From Periplaneta americana (taxonomy: Eukaryota; Arthropoda; Insecta; Blattodea; Blattidae): a DNA stretch of 64,000 bases. Of the stretch, positions 55,290 to 64,000 are shown piece after piece. Under the pieces are notes generated by a model. The model did not search any database. It saw only the letters and a program-made list of their open reading frames with translations, and was not told the origin of the DNA. The stretch's first letter is position 1, and each line of letters starts with the position of its first letter. The stretch is taken from the NCBI RefSeq assembly GCF_040183065.1, contig NC_091133.1:133026806-133090805 (forward strand), read 5' to 3'. The position numbers and the translations under genes were made by a program.

Positions 55290-55988
55290 GGGGGTTTGTG
55301 CCATACGTCATAAATTTAAATTTTCATCTAGTAACAGAAGATCAGCTACAAAGAGCTTCCTTACAACTATATAATACTATGGCTACTTATAATCTATTTA
55401 TTTCAATTACTAAGACAAAAGTAAAGATCGAAAATAATAATCAATAATGCAGCAATAGAGAAAGTTTCTCATTTCAACTATTTAGGTTGTGAAGTGTCAT
55501 ACAATAAAGATAATGATGTAATACAAAAACTATATAAATTTCAATACATGTGTGGCACTATAAGTAGAACTTTGAAGAATAAGACAAGAGTTGACATAGC
55601 TAAATTTTATGACTATGGCTGTTCCAATGTTGATGAATGGGTCTGAGAACTGGGCTCTAAATAGATCTGATGTTAGGAAAGTTGAAACAAGTGAAATGAC
55701 ATTTCTAAGAAGAGTAGCAGGCCTTACCTCACGTGATCAAATGAGCAACAATGAAATAAGACAAACATTAGGAATATATGACTTAAAAGAGAACATATAT
55801 ACAAATAAAATTAATTGGTATAATCATATACAAAGAATGGACCATAATTCTATAACAAAACAGGTTTAAATTATAATCCAAAAGGTTATCGTGACGTAGG
55901 ACGTCCGGTAACCAGATGGAGAGATTCTCTGAGTCGGAACAGGCCATGAGACAGCCTACCATGAAGATGATGATGATGATGATGATGA
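55290..55988 (+). mobile_element. RTE-D non-LTR retrotransposon 3' part with (GAT)n tail
   Basis: Broken frames give VTEDQLQRASLQLYNTMATY, LFISITKTKVKI, KVSHFNYLGCEVSYNKDN, MAVPMLMNGSENWALNRSD, VRKVETSEMTFLRRVAG, INWYNHIQRM and an end with DVGRP-like residues, then ATGAAGATGATGATG repeats (about 55961-55988). It is close to RTE-B in layout and tail and clearly distinct from RTE-A. Several frameshifts and stops are present. It starts about 90 bp downstream of the tRNA-Trp gene. Confidence 0.83.
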
Positions 55989-56087
55989 TCTAGTAATGAG
56001 ACTTGTTTTTACACGATCAATCTTACATCATATATTATATGAAATTTCAGAACTGATGTTTAACATTTTCTAGAGCTCCTTCAGGGG

Positions 56088-56228
56088 AGCAGCTTAACCC
56101 GGAGTGAGACTAGTGGCCAACAGGCTTGGAGCTCACATATTTAATTTTGTACAGCCCCCAACCCCTTGCAAGGACGCGTTTTGCGTACATTTTAAATTTT
56201 TCCTCCCAATTCTCTTTCGATTTTTCGA
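56088..56228 (+). repeat. Dispersed repeat (GTGGCCAACAGGCTTGGAGC family), copy 1
   Basis: GGAGTGAGACTAGTGGCCAA, CAGGCTTGGAGCTCACATAT, and CCCTTGCAAGGACGCGTTTT match 59656-59800 in the same order with about 85% identity by eye. The element class is unknown. It may be a piece of a LINE 5' region. Confidence 0.65.
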
Positions 56229-57186
56229 CTGATGTTTAACGTGACTGACTAGATTAGATTAAGTTGGAATGTGGCTCTATTCTATACTATTCCCTTTTAC
56301 GGGTGGGCAAGGGTTGAAACTGCCCTCACACATAGGCCGCTTGGATTGGCCCATTATACTATCCAGGGTGAAACAATGTGCATGCTCTAAGGCCCTCCAG
56401 CTCTACAGATTCACCTATGGGCCGCTCCTAAACTCTTCTACAGCCTGTAAAATTCCTTTAGGCCTATCTTTCCAATGCGGTTTCTCAACCCTGGGCTCAA
56501 AAGGTACCATAAGCCCAGGCAAAAGTCCACGGTACATAGCACCACCACCAGCAACTAATGACCACTTGCCATAGGTCCAAGTTCAGTGGCGGCCCGCAGC
56601 CTACTCCGTATCGGTCGCGAGTCCGAAATGGAGAAACAAACGGAGATGATTTTTTTTCTATTTTTTCTTTCTTCCTCATTCATGTTTAATTCTCCTATGT
56701 GTTCTTCTGGACTGCAATACCGAATAGAGGACTCCACTATGTGAAGTAAACAAAAAACCCTGTTGCTACAGACAATTTATAGACTTGCTAAACTTCATCT
56801 TTAAAAGACTTTAGATACATATTTCACCTTTATCTGTGTCAAAATAAATAGTATAGATAAGTAGTTTACCCATAACAAAAACTAAAACCCTAGCATACTG
56901 CTTGGTGAATTAGGGTTCTTTTCCGCAGATATTTAATAATAATAATATCTAATTTTCCTTAGTGTTTTAGTCTATAGTTATAATTTACGTTTGAGTTTGT
57001 AATTCTTGTAATTTGTAATATGGGTTCACTTACCACTTGCATATTCATTGAGTGTAACTTCTAAGCCTTATAATATTATTTTGTAATTATTATTTAATGC
57101 GTTTGCATTATTTTACTCAATTTGTGCTTGTATGACTATATCAATGTTTAAATGTTCTCTAAGTATCAATCTGTAATTAAGAGAAG
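56229..57186. other. Spacer, probable LINE 3' UTR in its right part
   Basis: ACCCTAGCATACTG...TAGGGT at 56887-56916 resembles the type IV stem-loop. From about 56950 on, AT-rich sequence continues across the RTE-A insertion into the type I motif at 57966, so it is likely the UTR of that LINE. A 101-codon frame at 56269-56574 is unrecognised. Confidence 0.45.
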
Positions 57187-57894
57187 GGAAACTAAGACTA
57201 AGTATGTGATTATGTCTCGTGACTAGAATATTGTACGAAATGCAACTATAAAAATTGGAGATTTATCCTTCGAAGAGGTGGAAAAATTCAAATATCTTGG
57301 AGCAACAGTAACAAATATAAATGACACTTGGGAGGAAATTAAACGCAGAATAAATATGGGAAATGCCTGTTATTATTCAGTTGAGAAGCTTTTATCATCC
57401 AGTCTGCTGTCAAAAAATCTGAAAGTTAGATTTATAAAACAGTTATATTACCGGTTGTTCTGTATGGCTGTGAAACTTGAACTCTCACTTTGAGAGAGGA
57501 ACATAGGGTAAGGGTGTTTGAGAATAAGGTTCTTAGGAAAATATTTGGGGCTAAGAGGGGTGAAGTTACAGGAGAATGGAGAAAGTTACACAACGCAGAG
57601 CTGCACGCATTGTATTCTTCACCTGACATAATTAGGAACATAAAATTCAGACGTTTTAGATGAGCAGGGCATGTAGCACGTATGGGCGAATTCAGAAATG
57701 CATATAGAGTGTTAGTTGGGAGGCCGGAGGGAAAAAGATCTTTGAGGCCGAAACGTAGATGGGAAGATAATATTAAAATGGATTTGAGGGAGGTGGAATA
57801 TGATGGTAGAGACTGGATTAATCTTGCTCAGGATAGGGACCAATGGCGGGCCTATGTGAGGGCGGCAATGAACCTCCGGGTTCCTTAAAAAGCC

Positions 57895-57953
<59 letters not shown>
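57187..57953 (+). mobile_element. RTE-A copy 8, 5'-truncated, with TSD
   Basis: The copy is flanked by AATTAARAGAAG (57175-57186 and 57954-57965, one mismatch). The ORF remnant begins at KYVIMSRD, has a one-base deletion near 57430, the TGA at 57478-57480 shared with copy 6, a W-to-stop near 57661 and a six-base deletion near 57743. The (TAAG)n tail of about 60 bp is the longest in the window. It sits within a LINE 3' UTR. Confidence 0.92.
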
Positions 57954-57955
<2 letters not shown>

Positions 57956-57965
57956 TTAAAAGAAG

Positions 57966-58004
57966 AGAAGGCCTGATGGCCTTAACTTCGCCAGAATAAA
58001 TAAA

Positions 58005-58057
<53 letters not shown>
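57966..58057 (+). repeat. Type I LINE terminal stem-loop with (ATT)n tail
   Basis: AAGGCCTGATGGCCTT (57968-57983) then AACTTCGCCAG, AAATAAAT and about 18 ATT triplets. This is the 3' end of the LINE interrupted by RTE-A copy 8. Confidence 0.75.
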
Positions 58058-58059
<2 letters not shown>

Positions 58060-58638
58060 AAATAGGGAAAGTGCAGATGAATTGGAGAGTGTTGGTGGAA
58101 TAGCTCTACTCATGTCCAGTAACTGTACTCATGAAACAGGGGAATAGGGAGGCCGGCGTCATCCCCAGGTTTAGGTAGATGAACACACATCTCCTAGTAA
58201 AACAACTTGAATACCGCAACAGCTGCTGAAATGATTTTGTCCACAACTTGGACATACAATAACAACTCCCACCCTTCCCAAGTAATGCCCTCTTCGAGTC
58301 ATATTTCAAAACACTCACCAAAGAGTCAATTGATGCTACTCATCCTACCTATATAATTTTTCCGTGGTCTTCCTAAGCCGCTAAGACAAGAGCCCTAAAT
58401 GAAATAGGCTACGGACATACTCGCACAACCTTCTACACACAAAATTTTTGGCATTTTTCCCAAACAGATGTCTTCGAAATAGGCTTTGGATTTCGCATAT
58501 ATAAGCCTTGGTACATGGGCGAGGCGAGTTTACTCGACTTCCAATCGCACTGCGAAAAGTCACGGTACTTTTCAATGTGCAGGTTTACATCTTCGGTCGT
58601 TTCTTCTCCCGATACTGTTGCCACGCTTATCTCCCCTG
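58058..58638. other. Unassigned spacer
   Basis: Short frames at 58106-58624 lack motifs. Confidence 0.4.
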
Positions 58639-58813
58639 GTTTATTTATTTATCTATTTATTTATCTATTTATTTATTTAATTATTTATTTATTTATTTAC
58701 TTACTTACTTTACTTACTTACTTACTTAGTTATTTATTTAATTAATTTATTTATTTAATTTATTTATTTATTTATTTATTTAATTTATTTAATTTAATTA
58801 ATGTATTTTAATT

Positions 58814-58844
<31 letters not shown>

Positions 58845-59605
58845 TTATTTTGCTAATAATTGTAACATAAAATATAATATATACAGAAAAACTTTATCTC
58901 GCCCCTGAAAGAGTAGAACTCGTGCTCAGGGGCGGATTCCTGAATTGAAATTAATAATTATACAATACAATTTGTCTTATGTCTACTATGCAATTGTATT
59001 ATATAAATTTAAATTTACAATTTTTCAATTTTTATAAAATCCATACATAACTTTTTAAAATTAATACTAGAACTATTAGAATTGACAAGATTAGGATATT
59101 TAAATATAAATTTGTTATATATTCTTGGGCCTAAATTACTACTATGATTAGATACTGTAACAGTGTTGCATTTTGGTTCAAACAATCTTAAAGAATTCAT
59201 ACCTTTTGTTTCATAACTATGAGAATACAATTCAAAATTATTTCGATTTTTATGTATGAATTTTATTAATACAATATAATAAATTTGTCTTACGTTAAGT
59301 ACATTAAAGTCTAAAAACAAATTTTGAGATGGAAAATCAATAGGTTTATGAAGACATATTTTAATTATTTTCTTCTGTAATAAATAAAGTGGATTAAAAT
59401 TGGATTTAAATGAGCTACCCCATCCTATAATTCCATACATAATTACCGATTGAAATAAAGTTAAATATATTGTATGTAATAAACTTATTGACAAGTAATT
59501 CCTCAATAAAACAAAATAATACACTATTTTAAGTAATTTATTACAAAGGTAATTAATGTGTTCGTTCCATTTTAAATGATTATCGAAAATTATATGTAGT
59601 AGTTA
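58639..59605 (-). mobile_element. CR1-like LINE 3' end with type II stem-loop and long AAAT tail
   Basis: The minus-strand ORF at 59015-59524 (169 residues) includes TLFQSVIMYGIIGWGS, LLQKKIIKICLHKP, RQIYYIVLIKFIHKN and SSNLGPRIYNKFIFKYPNL, the RT C-terminal region. Upstream codons to 59605 add FDNHLKWNEHINYL after a stop. The 3' UTR ends in stem CGCCCCTGA/TCAGGGGCG (58900-58934), followed by AAAT repeats to about 58639 with a TTAC-type island near 58699-58727. The same family is at 48728-49480. Confidence 0.85.
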
Positions 59606-59974
59606 TTATGTTACGCCCATTTTAGGCTTTCCGCTACAAAATTCTTTAGAATTCATTCAGTGGATCAGCGGAACTCGGAGTGAGACAAGTGGCCAACAGG
59701 CTTGGAGCTCACATATTCAGTTTTCCTTAACCCCGAACTCCCTTGCAAGAACGCGTTTCGCTTACCTTTTAATTTTTCTCCTCCCGTTTCCCCTTGCATT
59801 CATTCATTTGTCTCAGTATCAGTTGCCCCTGGTACGTCAAGGAGATCACTTCGCCCGTGTGTACCTCGCCGCTGAAGATGTCTGCCGTAACAGTAGACGA
59901 AATGTCTGATAGCAACACCACCAGTATACCACGGCCTCACAGCCCGAAAAATTCTTGTTCCACTAATTGTTGAT
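59606..59974 (+). repeat. Dispersed repeat copy 2 and a Penelope-like terminal motif
   Basis: 59656-59800 is the second copy of the 56088 repeat. At 59872-59908 CTGAAGATGTCTGCC...AGTAGACGAAATGTC has the same layout (CTGAAGATG, stem, CGAAA) as the Penelope hairpin at 12430 with a different stem, followed by ACCACGGCCTCACAGCCCG. It may be the 3' end of another Penelope-like family; this is inference. Confidence 0.5.
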
Positions 59975-60432
59975 GTTTTTCTTACTTGATATTTAACGAC
60001 GCTGTATCAACTACTAGATTATTTAGCGTCGATGGGATTGGTGATTCATTCATTTAGTGTTCTGCCCAACGGCAGGTCTTTCACTGCAAACCCAACTTTC
60101 TCCAATCTTTCCTATATTCTGCCTTCCTCTTTGTCTCCTCATATTATCCATATATCTCAATGTCTATCATTTGATATCTTATTCTGCCCCGAACTCTTCT
60201 TCCGTTCACCATTCCTTCCAGTGCATCCTTCAGTAGGCAGTTTCTTCTCAACCAGTGACCCAGCAAATTCCTTTTCCTCTTCCTGATCAGTTTCAGAATC
60301 ATTCTTTCTCCATCCGCTCTTTCCAACACAGTTTCACTTCTTATTCTGTTTGTCCACTTTACACGTTTCATTCTTCTCCATGAATTGGTGATAGCGAGTT
60401 GGTATTTGGCAAGCTGAGGCCGAAGATTCGCC
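59975..60432 (-). mobile_element. tRNA-type SINE body, split by an RTE-like tail
   Basis: TTTAACGACGCTGTATCAAC (from about 59988) to GATGGGATTGGTGAT and, after the insert, AGCGAGTTGGTATTTGGC to ATTCGCCATAG are the reverse of the SINE body at 16160-16300. The tRNA head is absent; truncation is near 60432. Confidence 0.8.
60046..60383 (-). mobile_element. RTE-like 3' end inserted in a SINE
   Basis: The insert is flanked by ATTGGTGAT (60037-60045 and 60384-60392), a perfect 9-bp TSD. The minus-strand frame reads RMKRVKWTNRIRSETVLE, LKLIRKRKRNLLGHWLRR, NCLLKDALEGMVNGRRVRG and RIRYQMID, an RTE-type C-terminal tail distinct from RTE-A. It ends with AATGAATGAA-like tail. At 338 bp it is strongly 5'-truncated. 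Confidence 0.85.
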
Positions 60433-60946
60433 ATAGATTTGCCTTATGGTTGCTGACCTAAGCGTTACTTCGGCGCAGAGACTACAACGTGTTCATAATA
60501 TGTGCGTCCGTTTCCTCTGCAATATTCGCCGGGCTGATCACGTAACACCATCCCTCGAAATGTTGTCCTGGCTCCGTCTAGAAGATCGTAGGAAAATCCA
60601 CTGTCTTTCCCTTCTCTTTCACATGTTGCATTTCTCCACTCCTGTCTATCTTGCGTCTCGTTTTCAAAATTTATCCACCCATCATAACCTAGACACACGA
60701 TCACAACACTCCTCAATATTATCCATTCCCTCCCACCGAACATCCTCATATTCATCTTCTTTCACTGTGGCTGTTCCTCGGCTTTGGAATTCCCTACCGA
60801 GTAATGTCAGGGACTGCCAGACATCAAACCAATTTAAGAATAGGCTAACGAAATATTTTTCTAACAATTTGTTAACAATAATAGCTGTTTCAGATTTCTC
60901 AATGTTTAATGGTTATCTTATATCACAGATAAATATCTAAATTATT

Positions 60947-60990
<44 letters not shown>

Positions 60991-61072
60991 ACTATTTCTT
61001 ACCAATGTTTATTATTATCACACTAACATTACTTATCCAACTTTCATTATTTACTTTCATGTTGTTTTATGG

Positions 61073-61641
61073 GTATTCTTCACCTGACATAATAAGGAAC
61101 ATTAAATCCAGACGTTTGAGATGGGCAGGGCATGTAGCACGTGTGGGCGAATCCAGAAATGCATATAGAGTGTTAATTGGGAGGCCGGAGGGAAAAAGAC
61201 CTCTAGGGAGGCCGAGACGTAGATGGGAAGATAATATAAAAATGGATTTGAGGGAGGTGGGATATGATGATAGAGAATGGATTAATCTTGCTCAGGATAG
61301 AGTGATAAGACTATTGAAACTTATGTAGGGCCTAGACATAATAATGTAGGTTGTAATGTAAAATTAGGTATATTATTTATGTTTTATTATTATTGTGTGA
61401 AATTATATTGTGTATTCTTATTGTATTGTGTATAAAATTGTAGGCCTATTGTGTATTGTATAATTGTATTGTGTATTGCTTATCATTTCTTTATTGTGTA
61501 TTGTTTATATTGTGTATACCACTGCCACCGGGTGCATGCCCACTTGCAGTGCAAATAAATACATACATAGGGACCGATGGCGGGCTTATGTGAGGGCGGA
61601 AATGAACCTCCGGGTTCCTTAAAAGCCAGTAAGTAAGTAAG
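61073..61641 (+). mobile_element. RTE-A copy 9, split by LINE end W
   Basis: The copy is flanked by GTTGTTTTATGG at 61061-61072 and 61641-61652 (perfect, up to a 12-bp TSD). The ORF remnant starts at YSSPDIIRNIKSRRLRWAGH and is open to LAQD near 61300, where element W interrupts; it resumes at 61568 with RDRWRAYVRAEMNLRVP and ends in TAAG repeats. Without W this would be a clean 5'-truncated copy. Confidence 0.9.
61302..61567 (+). mobile_element. LINE-like 3' end W, copy 2
   Basis: It matches 32064-32312 from TGAAACTTATGTAGGGCCT through TATTGTGTATTG repeats to the CACTGC...GCAGTG stem-loop (61520-61551) and AAATAAATACAT tail. ATAG flanks both sides, which could be a short TSD. It splits RTE-A copy 9 in the AQDRD block. 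Confidence 0.8.
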
Positions 61642-61765
61642 TTGTTTTATGGTCTAGATATTAATGTAATAACTATGTAAGCAATTGTATTCAATTAGAA
61701 TTAGAGTCTGGCTTGGCGGAAGTGAAGGCCTACTGGCCTTAGCTCTGCCAGATTTATATAAATAA

Positions 61766-61817
<52 letters not shown>

Positions 61818-61818
<1 letters not shown>

Positions 61819-61945
61819 GGTTCCGGAAAAACATCGGAAAGAACCCATCAAGGTAATCAGCCCAAGTGGGAATCGAACCCACTCCCGAGCGCAACTCCGG
61901 ATCGGTAGACAAGTACCTGAGCCGACTGAGCTACGCCGGTGGCTA
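61818..61945 (-). mobile_element. tRNA-derived SINE head and partial body
   Basis: On the minus strand ACCGGCGTAGCTCAGTCGGC (box A) and GGGTTCGATTCCC (box B) match the SINE at 16058. The body is truncated after about 128 bp against an ATT array. Confidence 0.82.
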
Positions 61946-62673
61946 ATTGTTGATGTGTGAAAGCATGTTTTAAATTATTTCCTAACCAGAATACACTGTT
62001 CTCTAGGCCTTCACTGTCGTACAAATATAGTCTACTCCAAAAACACGCTATTTTTCAAGCTTGCTTTACATGCAATGCAGTGTCGGGTTCAGCTTGCTCG
62101 AGTGGGAAGGAAAGACGTGAACGCGGCTGTTTTCTAGCAACATTAACGTCAATCGAAAGCGAGCCGTTGCGCCGTGTTTATTTTGCACCTGGGTTTCCTA
62201 TGGAAACAAGCCTGCCAGTAGCGCATGCTACATTTATTGATTGTACCTGCTAATTCATGACTGGTTTATACCATCATATATATGTCACGGACTAAACAGA
62301 TCACAATGGTTGATGTGACAAGAGGATATTAGTCTGTTTAGGCAACCAAATTGCAGTTGCATGCGTCGAATCCACACTAAATTGTGCCCTAATCACTTAA
62401 TATGATCATAAAACTGTTGTATCGCTTTATGTCGTCACTATAATCGTGACTCAAAGTTGCTAATTGTAACCGAAAAAATATTTGTTACGTTCATAAATTT
62501 AGATTCCTTTCCATTACATTTGCTACTTCAAATAATTTTGAAAATATAAATGTATCTGTAGAAAGCCCACATTCAATGCTGTTATTACAAATGCTTTAAT
62601 AATTCCAGTGTCCTGATGTGACTATATTATTGTCAAATTAAGTTGAAGATGAGAAAATAATGTAATGTTTTTA
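61946..62673. other. Unassigned spacer
   Basis: A GC-richer stretch at 62085-62230 lies in a 98-codon frame without recognisable motifs. Nothing else seen. Confidence 0.4.
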
Positions 62674-63069
62674 CACAGGCGTATACAAACTCAAATGTAA
62701 CACCTGCAACAACTTCTACATAGGACAGACAGGCAGATCATTTCAAACACGTTGCAAAGAACACATCACAGCCATAACAAAATTACAAAACACCTCCACA
62801 TATGCAGAACACATCACAAATGCCAACCACACCTACAGAGACATCAACACAGACATGGAAATACTGCACATCCAATCAAAAAGTCAGAAACTCAACACAC
62901 TAGAACAATATGCAATACAGGGTGTTTAAAAAATACGGGGCATAATTTCAGATATGTATTTCCCACATGTAGACAATCAAAATAGTTCATTACAACATGT
63001 GTCCGGAAATGCTTTATTTCCGAGTTATGGCCTTCACAACATTGAAATTCACCGGAACCATACCTCATG

Positions 63070-63662
63070 TTTTAGAAGACACTCCATTGATCAATCGTCA
63101 ACATATTCACTTCTTGCATGATGGCGCTCCTGCACACTTCCGTCGTACGGCTCGCCGGTACTTGGATAGAAGGTTTCCTGATCGATGGATAGGTAGAGGT
63201 GGCCCAATTGCTTGGCCTCCACGCTCACCTGATCTGAACCCTCTCGATTTCTACTTGTGGGGCCATTTAGAATCATTGGTTTATTCGTCTCCGGTGCCTG
63301 ATTTGGAACCCCTTCGGAATCGAATTGTGGCAAGTTCTGAGGACATACGCCCAGTGGCGTATACTGGTTAAAGGGTTTGGGCTACCGCTGACCCTATTAT
63401 TACACAAAATATATCTAACAATTACTTTAATTTTAATTACTATGGTAAAACTAATAATACAAAATTATTACATTATGTTATATTATAAACTTTTTCTTTT
63501 GTAATTTCCTTGGGCTACCGCCGGTAGCCCCGGTAGCCCGCAAAATACGCCCCTGACATACGCAATACTCCTGGAATTTGGGATCGTGTTCGCAGGTCAA
63601 TGAGACATCGATGTGAGGTCTGTATTCAAGCAGGAAGTGGACATTTTGAACATCTTCTGTAA
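63070..63662 (+). pseudogene. Mariner-like transposase, C-terminal half, interrupted by a MITE
   Basis: Residues read DTPLINRQHIHFLHDGAPAH, RYLDRRFPDRWIGRGGPIAW, PPRSPDLNPLDFYLWGHL and, after the MITE at 63351-63555, NTPGIWDRVRRSMRHRCEVC and GHFEHLL with TAA at 63660-63662. The HDGAPAH block and the SPDLNPLDFYLWG block carry the second and third catalytic acidic residues of Tc1/mariner transposases. The N-terminal DNA-binding domain and first Asp are deleted. Confidence 0.88.
63351..63555. mobile_element. hAT-like MITE, 205 bp
   Basis: A perfect 8-bp TSD, ACATACGC, lies at 63343-63350 and 63556-63563. The termini CAGTGGCGTAT and the complement of CAGGGGCGTAT give CAG...CTG ends (one extra C at the left). 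The interior is AT-rich with GGGCTACCG repeats near both ends. Removing it restores the mariner reading frame. Confidence 0.9.
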
Positions 63663-64000
63663 TGACAACGACCTGCGGAAAGAAAAACGTTCCGGTGAAT
63701 TTCAATGTTGTGAAGGCCATAACTCAGAAATGAAGCATTTCCGGACACATGTTGTAATGAACTATTTTGATTGTCTAGGCCTACATATGGGAAATACATA
63801 CCTGAAATTATGCCCCGTATTTTTTAAACACCCTGCATACAGACACACGAAAACACACCCCAACGATATTCTCAACACACAACTCAATTTCAAAACACAT
63901 ACACTCTTTGACTCTACACTACGAACGCACCCACACAGGAAACAAGAGGCGCCAAGACCAACAACGACCAGTTCCGAAGATGATCGAAAATAGGTCGAAA

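Larger units (their letters stand above)
60446..61817 (+). mobile_element. CR1/Jockey-like LINE 3' part, carrying RTE-A copy 9
   Basis: The frame at 60446-60940 encodes RLQRVHNMCVRFLCNIRRAD, LRLEDRRKIHCLSLLFHML, FTVAVPRLWNSLPSNVRD and FKNRLTKYF, the RT C-terminal end, nearly intact over 165 codons. After an internal ATT run (60949-60988) the 3' UTR continues, is interrupted by RTE-A copy 9 (61073-61641), and ends with the nested type I stem-loop at 61708-61751 and ATT tail (61767-61817). That the ORF and UTR belong to one element is an inference from order and orientation. Confidence 0.78.
62918..63835 (+). mobile_element. Mariner-like transposon with TIRs of about 140 bp
   Basis: The ends CAGGGTGTTTAAAAAATACG match at both sides, and similarity continues for 141 bp (62918-63058) and 147 bp (63689-63835); the difference is mainly a six-base insertion in the right arm. 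Between lie only about 630 bp: a 3' piece of transposase and a hAT-like MITE. The host Penelope frame is recovered when it is removed, apart from a few bases, so the exact TSD is unsettled. Confidence 0.88.
62674..64000 (+). mobile_element. Penelope-like element 3' part with GIY-YIG domain, split by a mariner
   Basis: The frame begins GVYKLKCNTCNNFYIGQTGR (GVY at 62678-62686, YIG at 62717-62725), followed by FQTRCKEHITAITKLQNT and TLEQYAIQ. This is the GIY-YIG endonuclease typical of Penelope-like elements, with the CxxC insertion. After the mariner-like insertion the ORF resumes at 63838 with RHTKTHPNDILNTQLNFKTH, PRPTTTSSEDDRK and TAG at 63991-63993. The terminal hairpin runs into the window edge. 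RT is not present upstream. Confidence 0.9.

Noticed and set aside
56269..56574. 101-codon frame as an exon
   Set aside because: No domain, no bounded splice sites, and it begins inside repeat-derived sequence.

Overview
The window looks like intergenic or intronic DNA from a large, repeat-rich insect genome. The many decayed copies of one RTE-type retrotransposon, whose C-terminus contains REEHRLRVFENKVLRKIFGA and GRPEGKRPLGRPRRRWEDN and whose 3' end is a (TAAG)n tail, are a hallmark I associate with cockroaches, probably Periplaneta americana. That assignment is an inference from memory and could not be searched. There is no bacterial or viral gene organisation. Only two loci look like ordinary host sequence: a complete tRNA-Trp(CCA) gene at 55127-55198, and one exon-like block at 46185-46501 whose product closely resembles tubulin polyglutamylase complex subunit 2 (TPGS2).

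Almost everything else is mobile DNA and its by-products. Nine copies of the RTE family called RTE-A here lie at 604-1554, 5441-6035, 7028-7618, 15104-15917, 38059-38820, 43073-43709, 48920-49188, 57187-57953 and 61073-61641. Other retroelements are two or three further RTE-like families, several CR1/Jockey-like LINE 3' ends, an R2-like endonuclease end (13893-14502), a second endonuclease-like retroelement end (45652-46064), three Penelope-like elements with GIY-YIG coding or a conserved hairpin, two related solo LTRs (8718-9503 and 53747-54474), and many tRNA-derived SINEs. DNA transposons include a nearly intact pogo/Tigger-like element (25852-27677, one nonsense codon), a mariner-like element with TIRs of about 140 bp (62918-63835), hAT-like non-autonomous elements (13041-13562, 46761-47470, 63351-63555), a TA-flanked element (30988-31599) and several short TIR families.

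Nesting is heavy and often provable from target-site duplications (TSDs). Examples are an RTE carrying a SINE and a pogo element (24872-27880), a LINE carrying an RTE copy that carries another LINE tail (60446-61817), a SINE split by an RTE tail (59975-60432), and a Penelope element carrying a mariner that carries a hAT MITE (62674-64000). Tandem repeats form a second layer: a 51-bp satellite (3435-4621), a 106-bp dimeric satellite with degenerate edges (20990-23880), a kilobase CATT array (38925-39973) and many ATT, AAT, TA and AAAT microsatellites that mostly abut retroelement tails.

No cooperating gene system is visible. The most interesting observations concern element biology: four classes of 3'-terminal stem-loop next to simple tails, a Penelope inverted dimer inserted as one unit with a 14-bp TSD, internally deleted RTE-A derivatives that keep the 5' end, and a host exon with an unusual ATAAGC donor.
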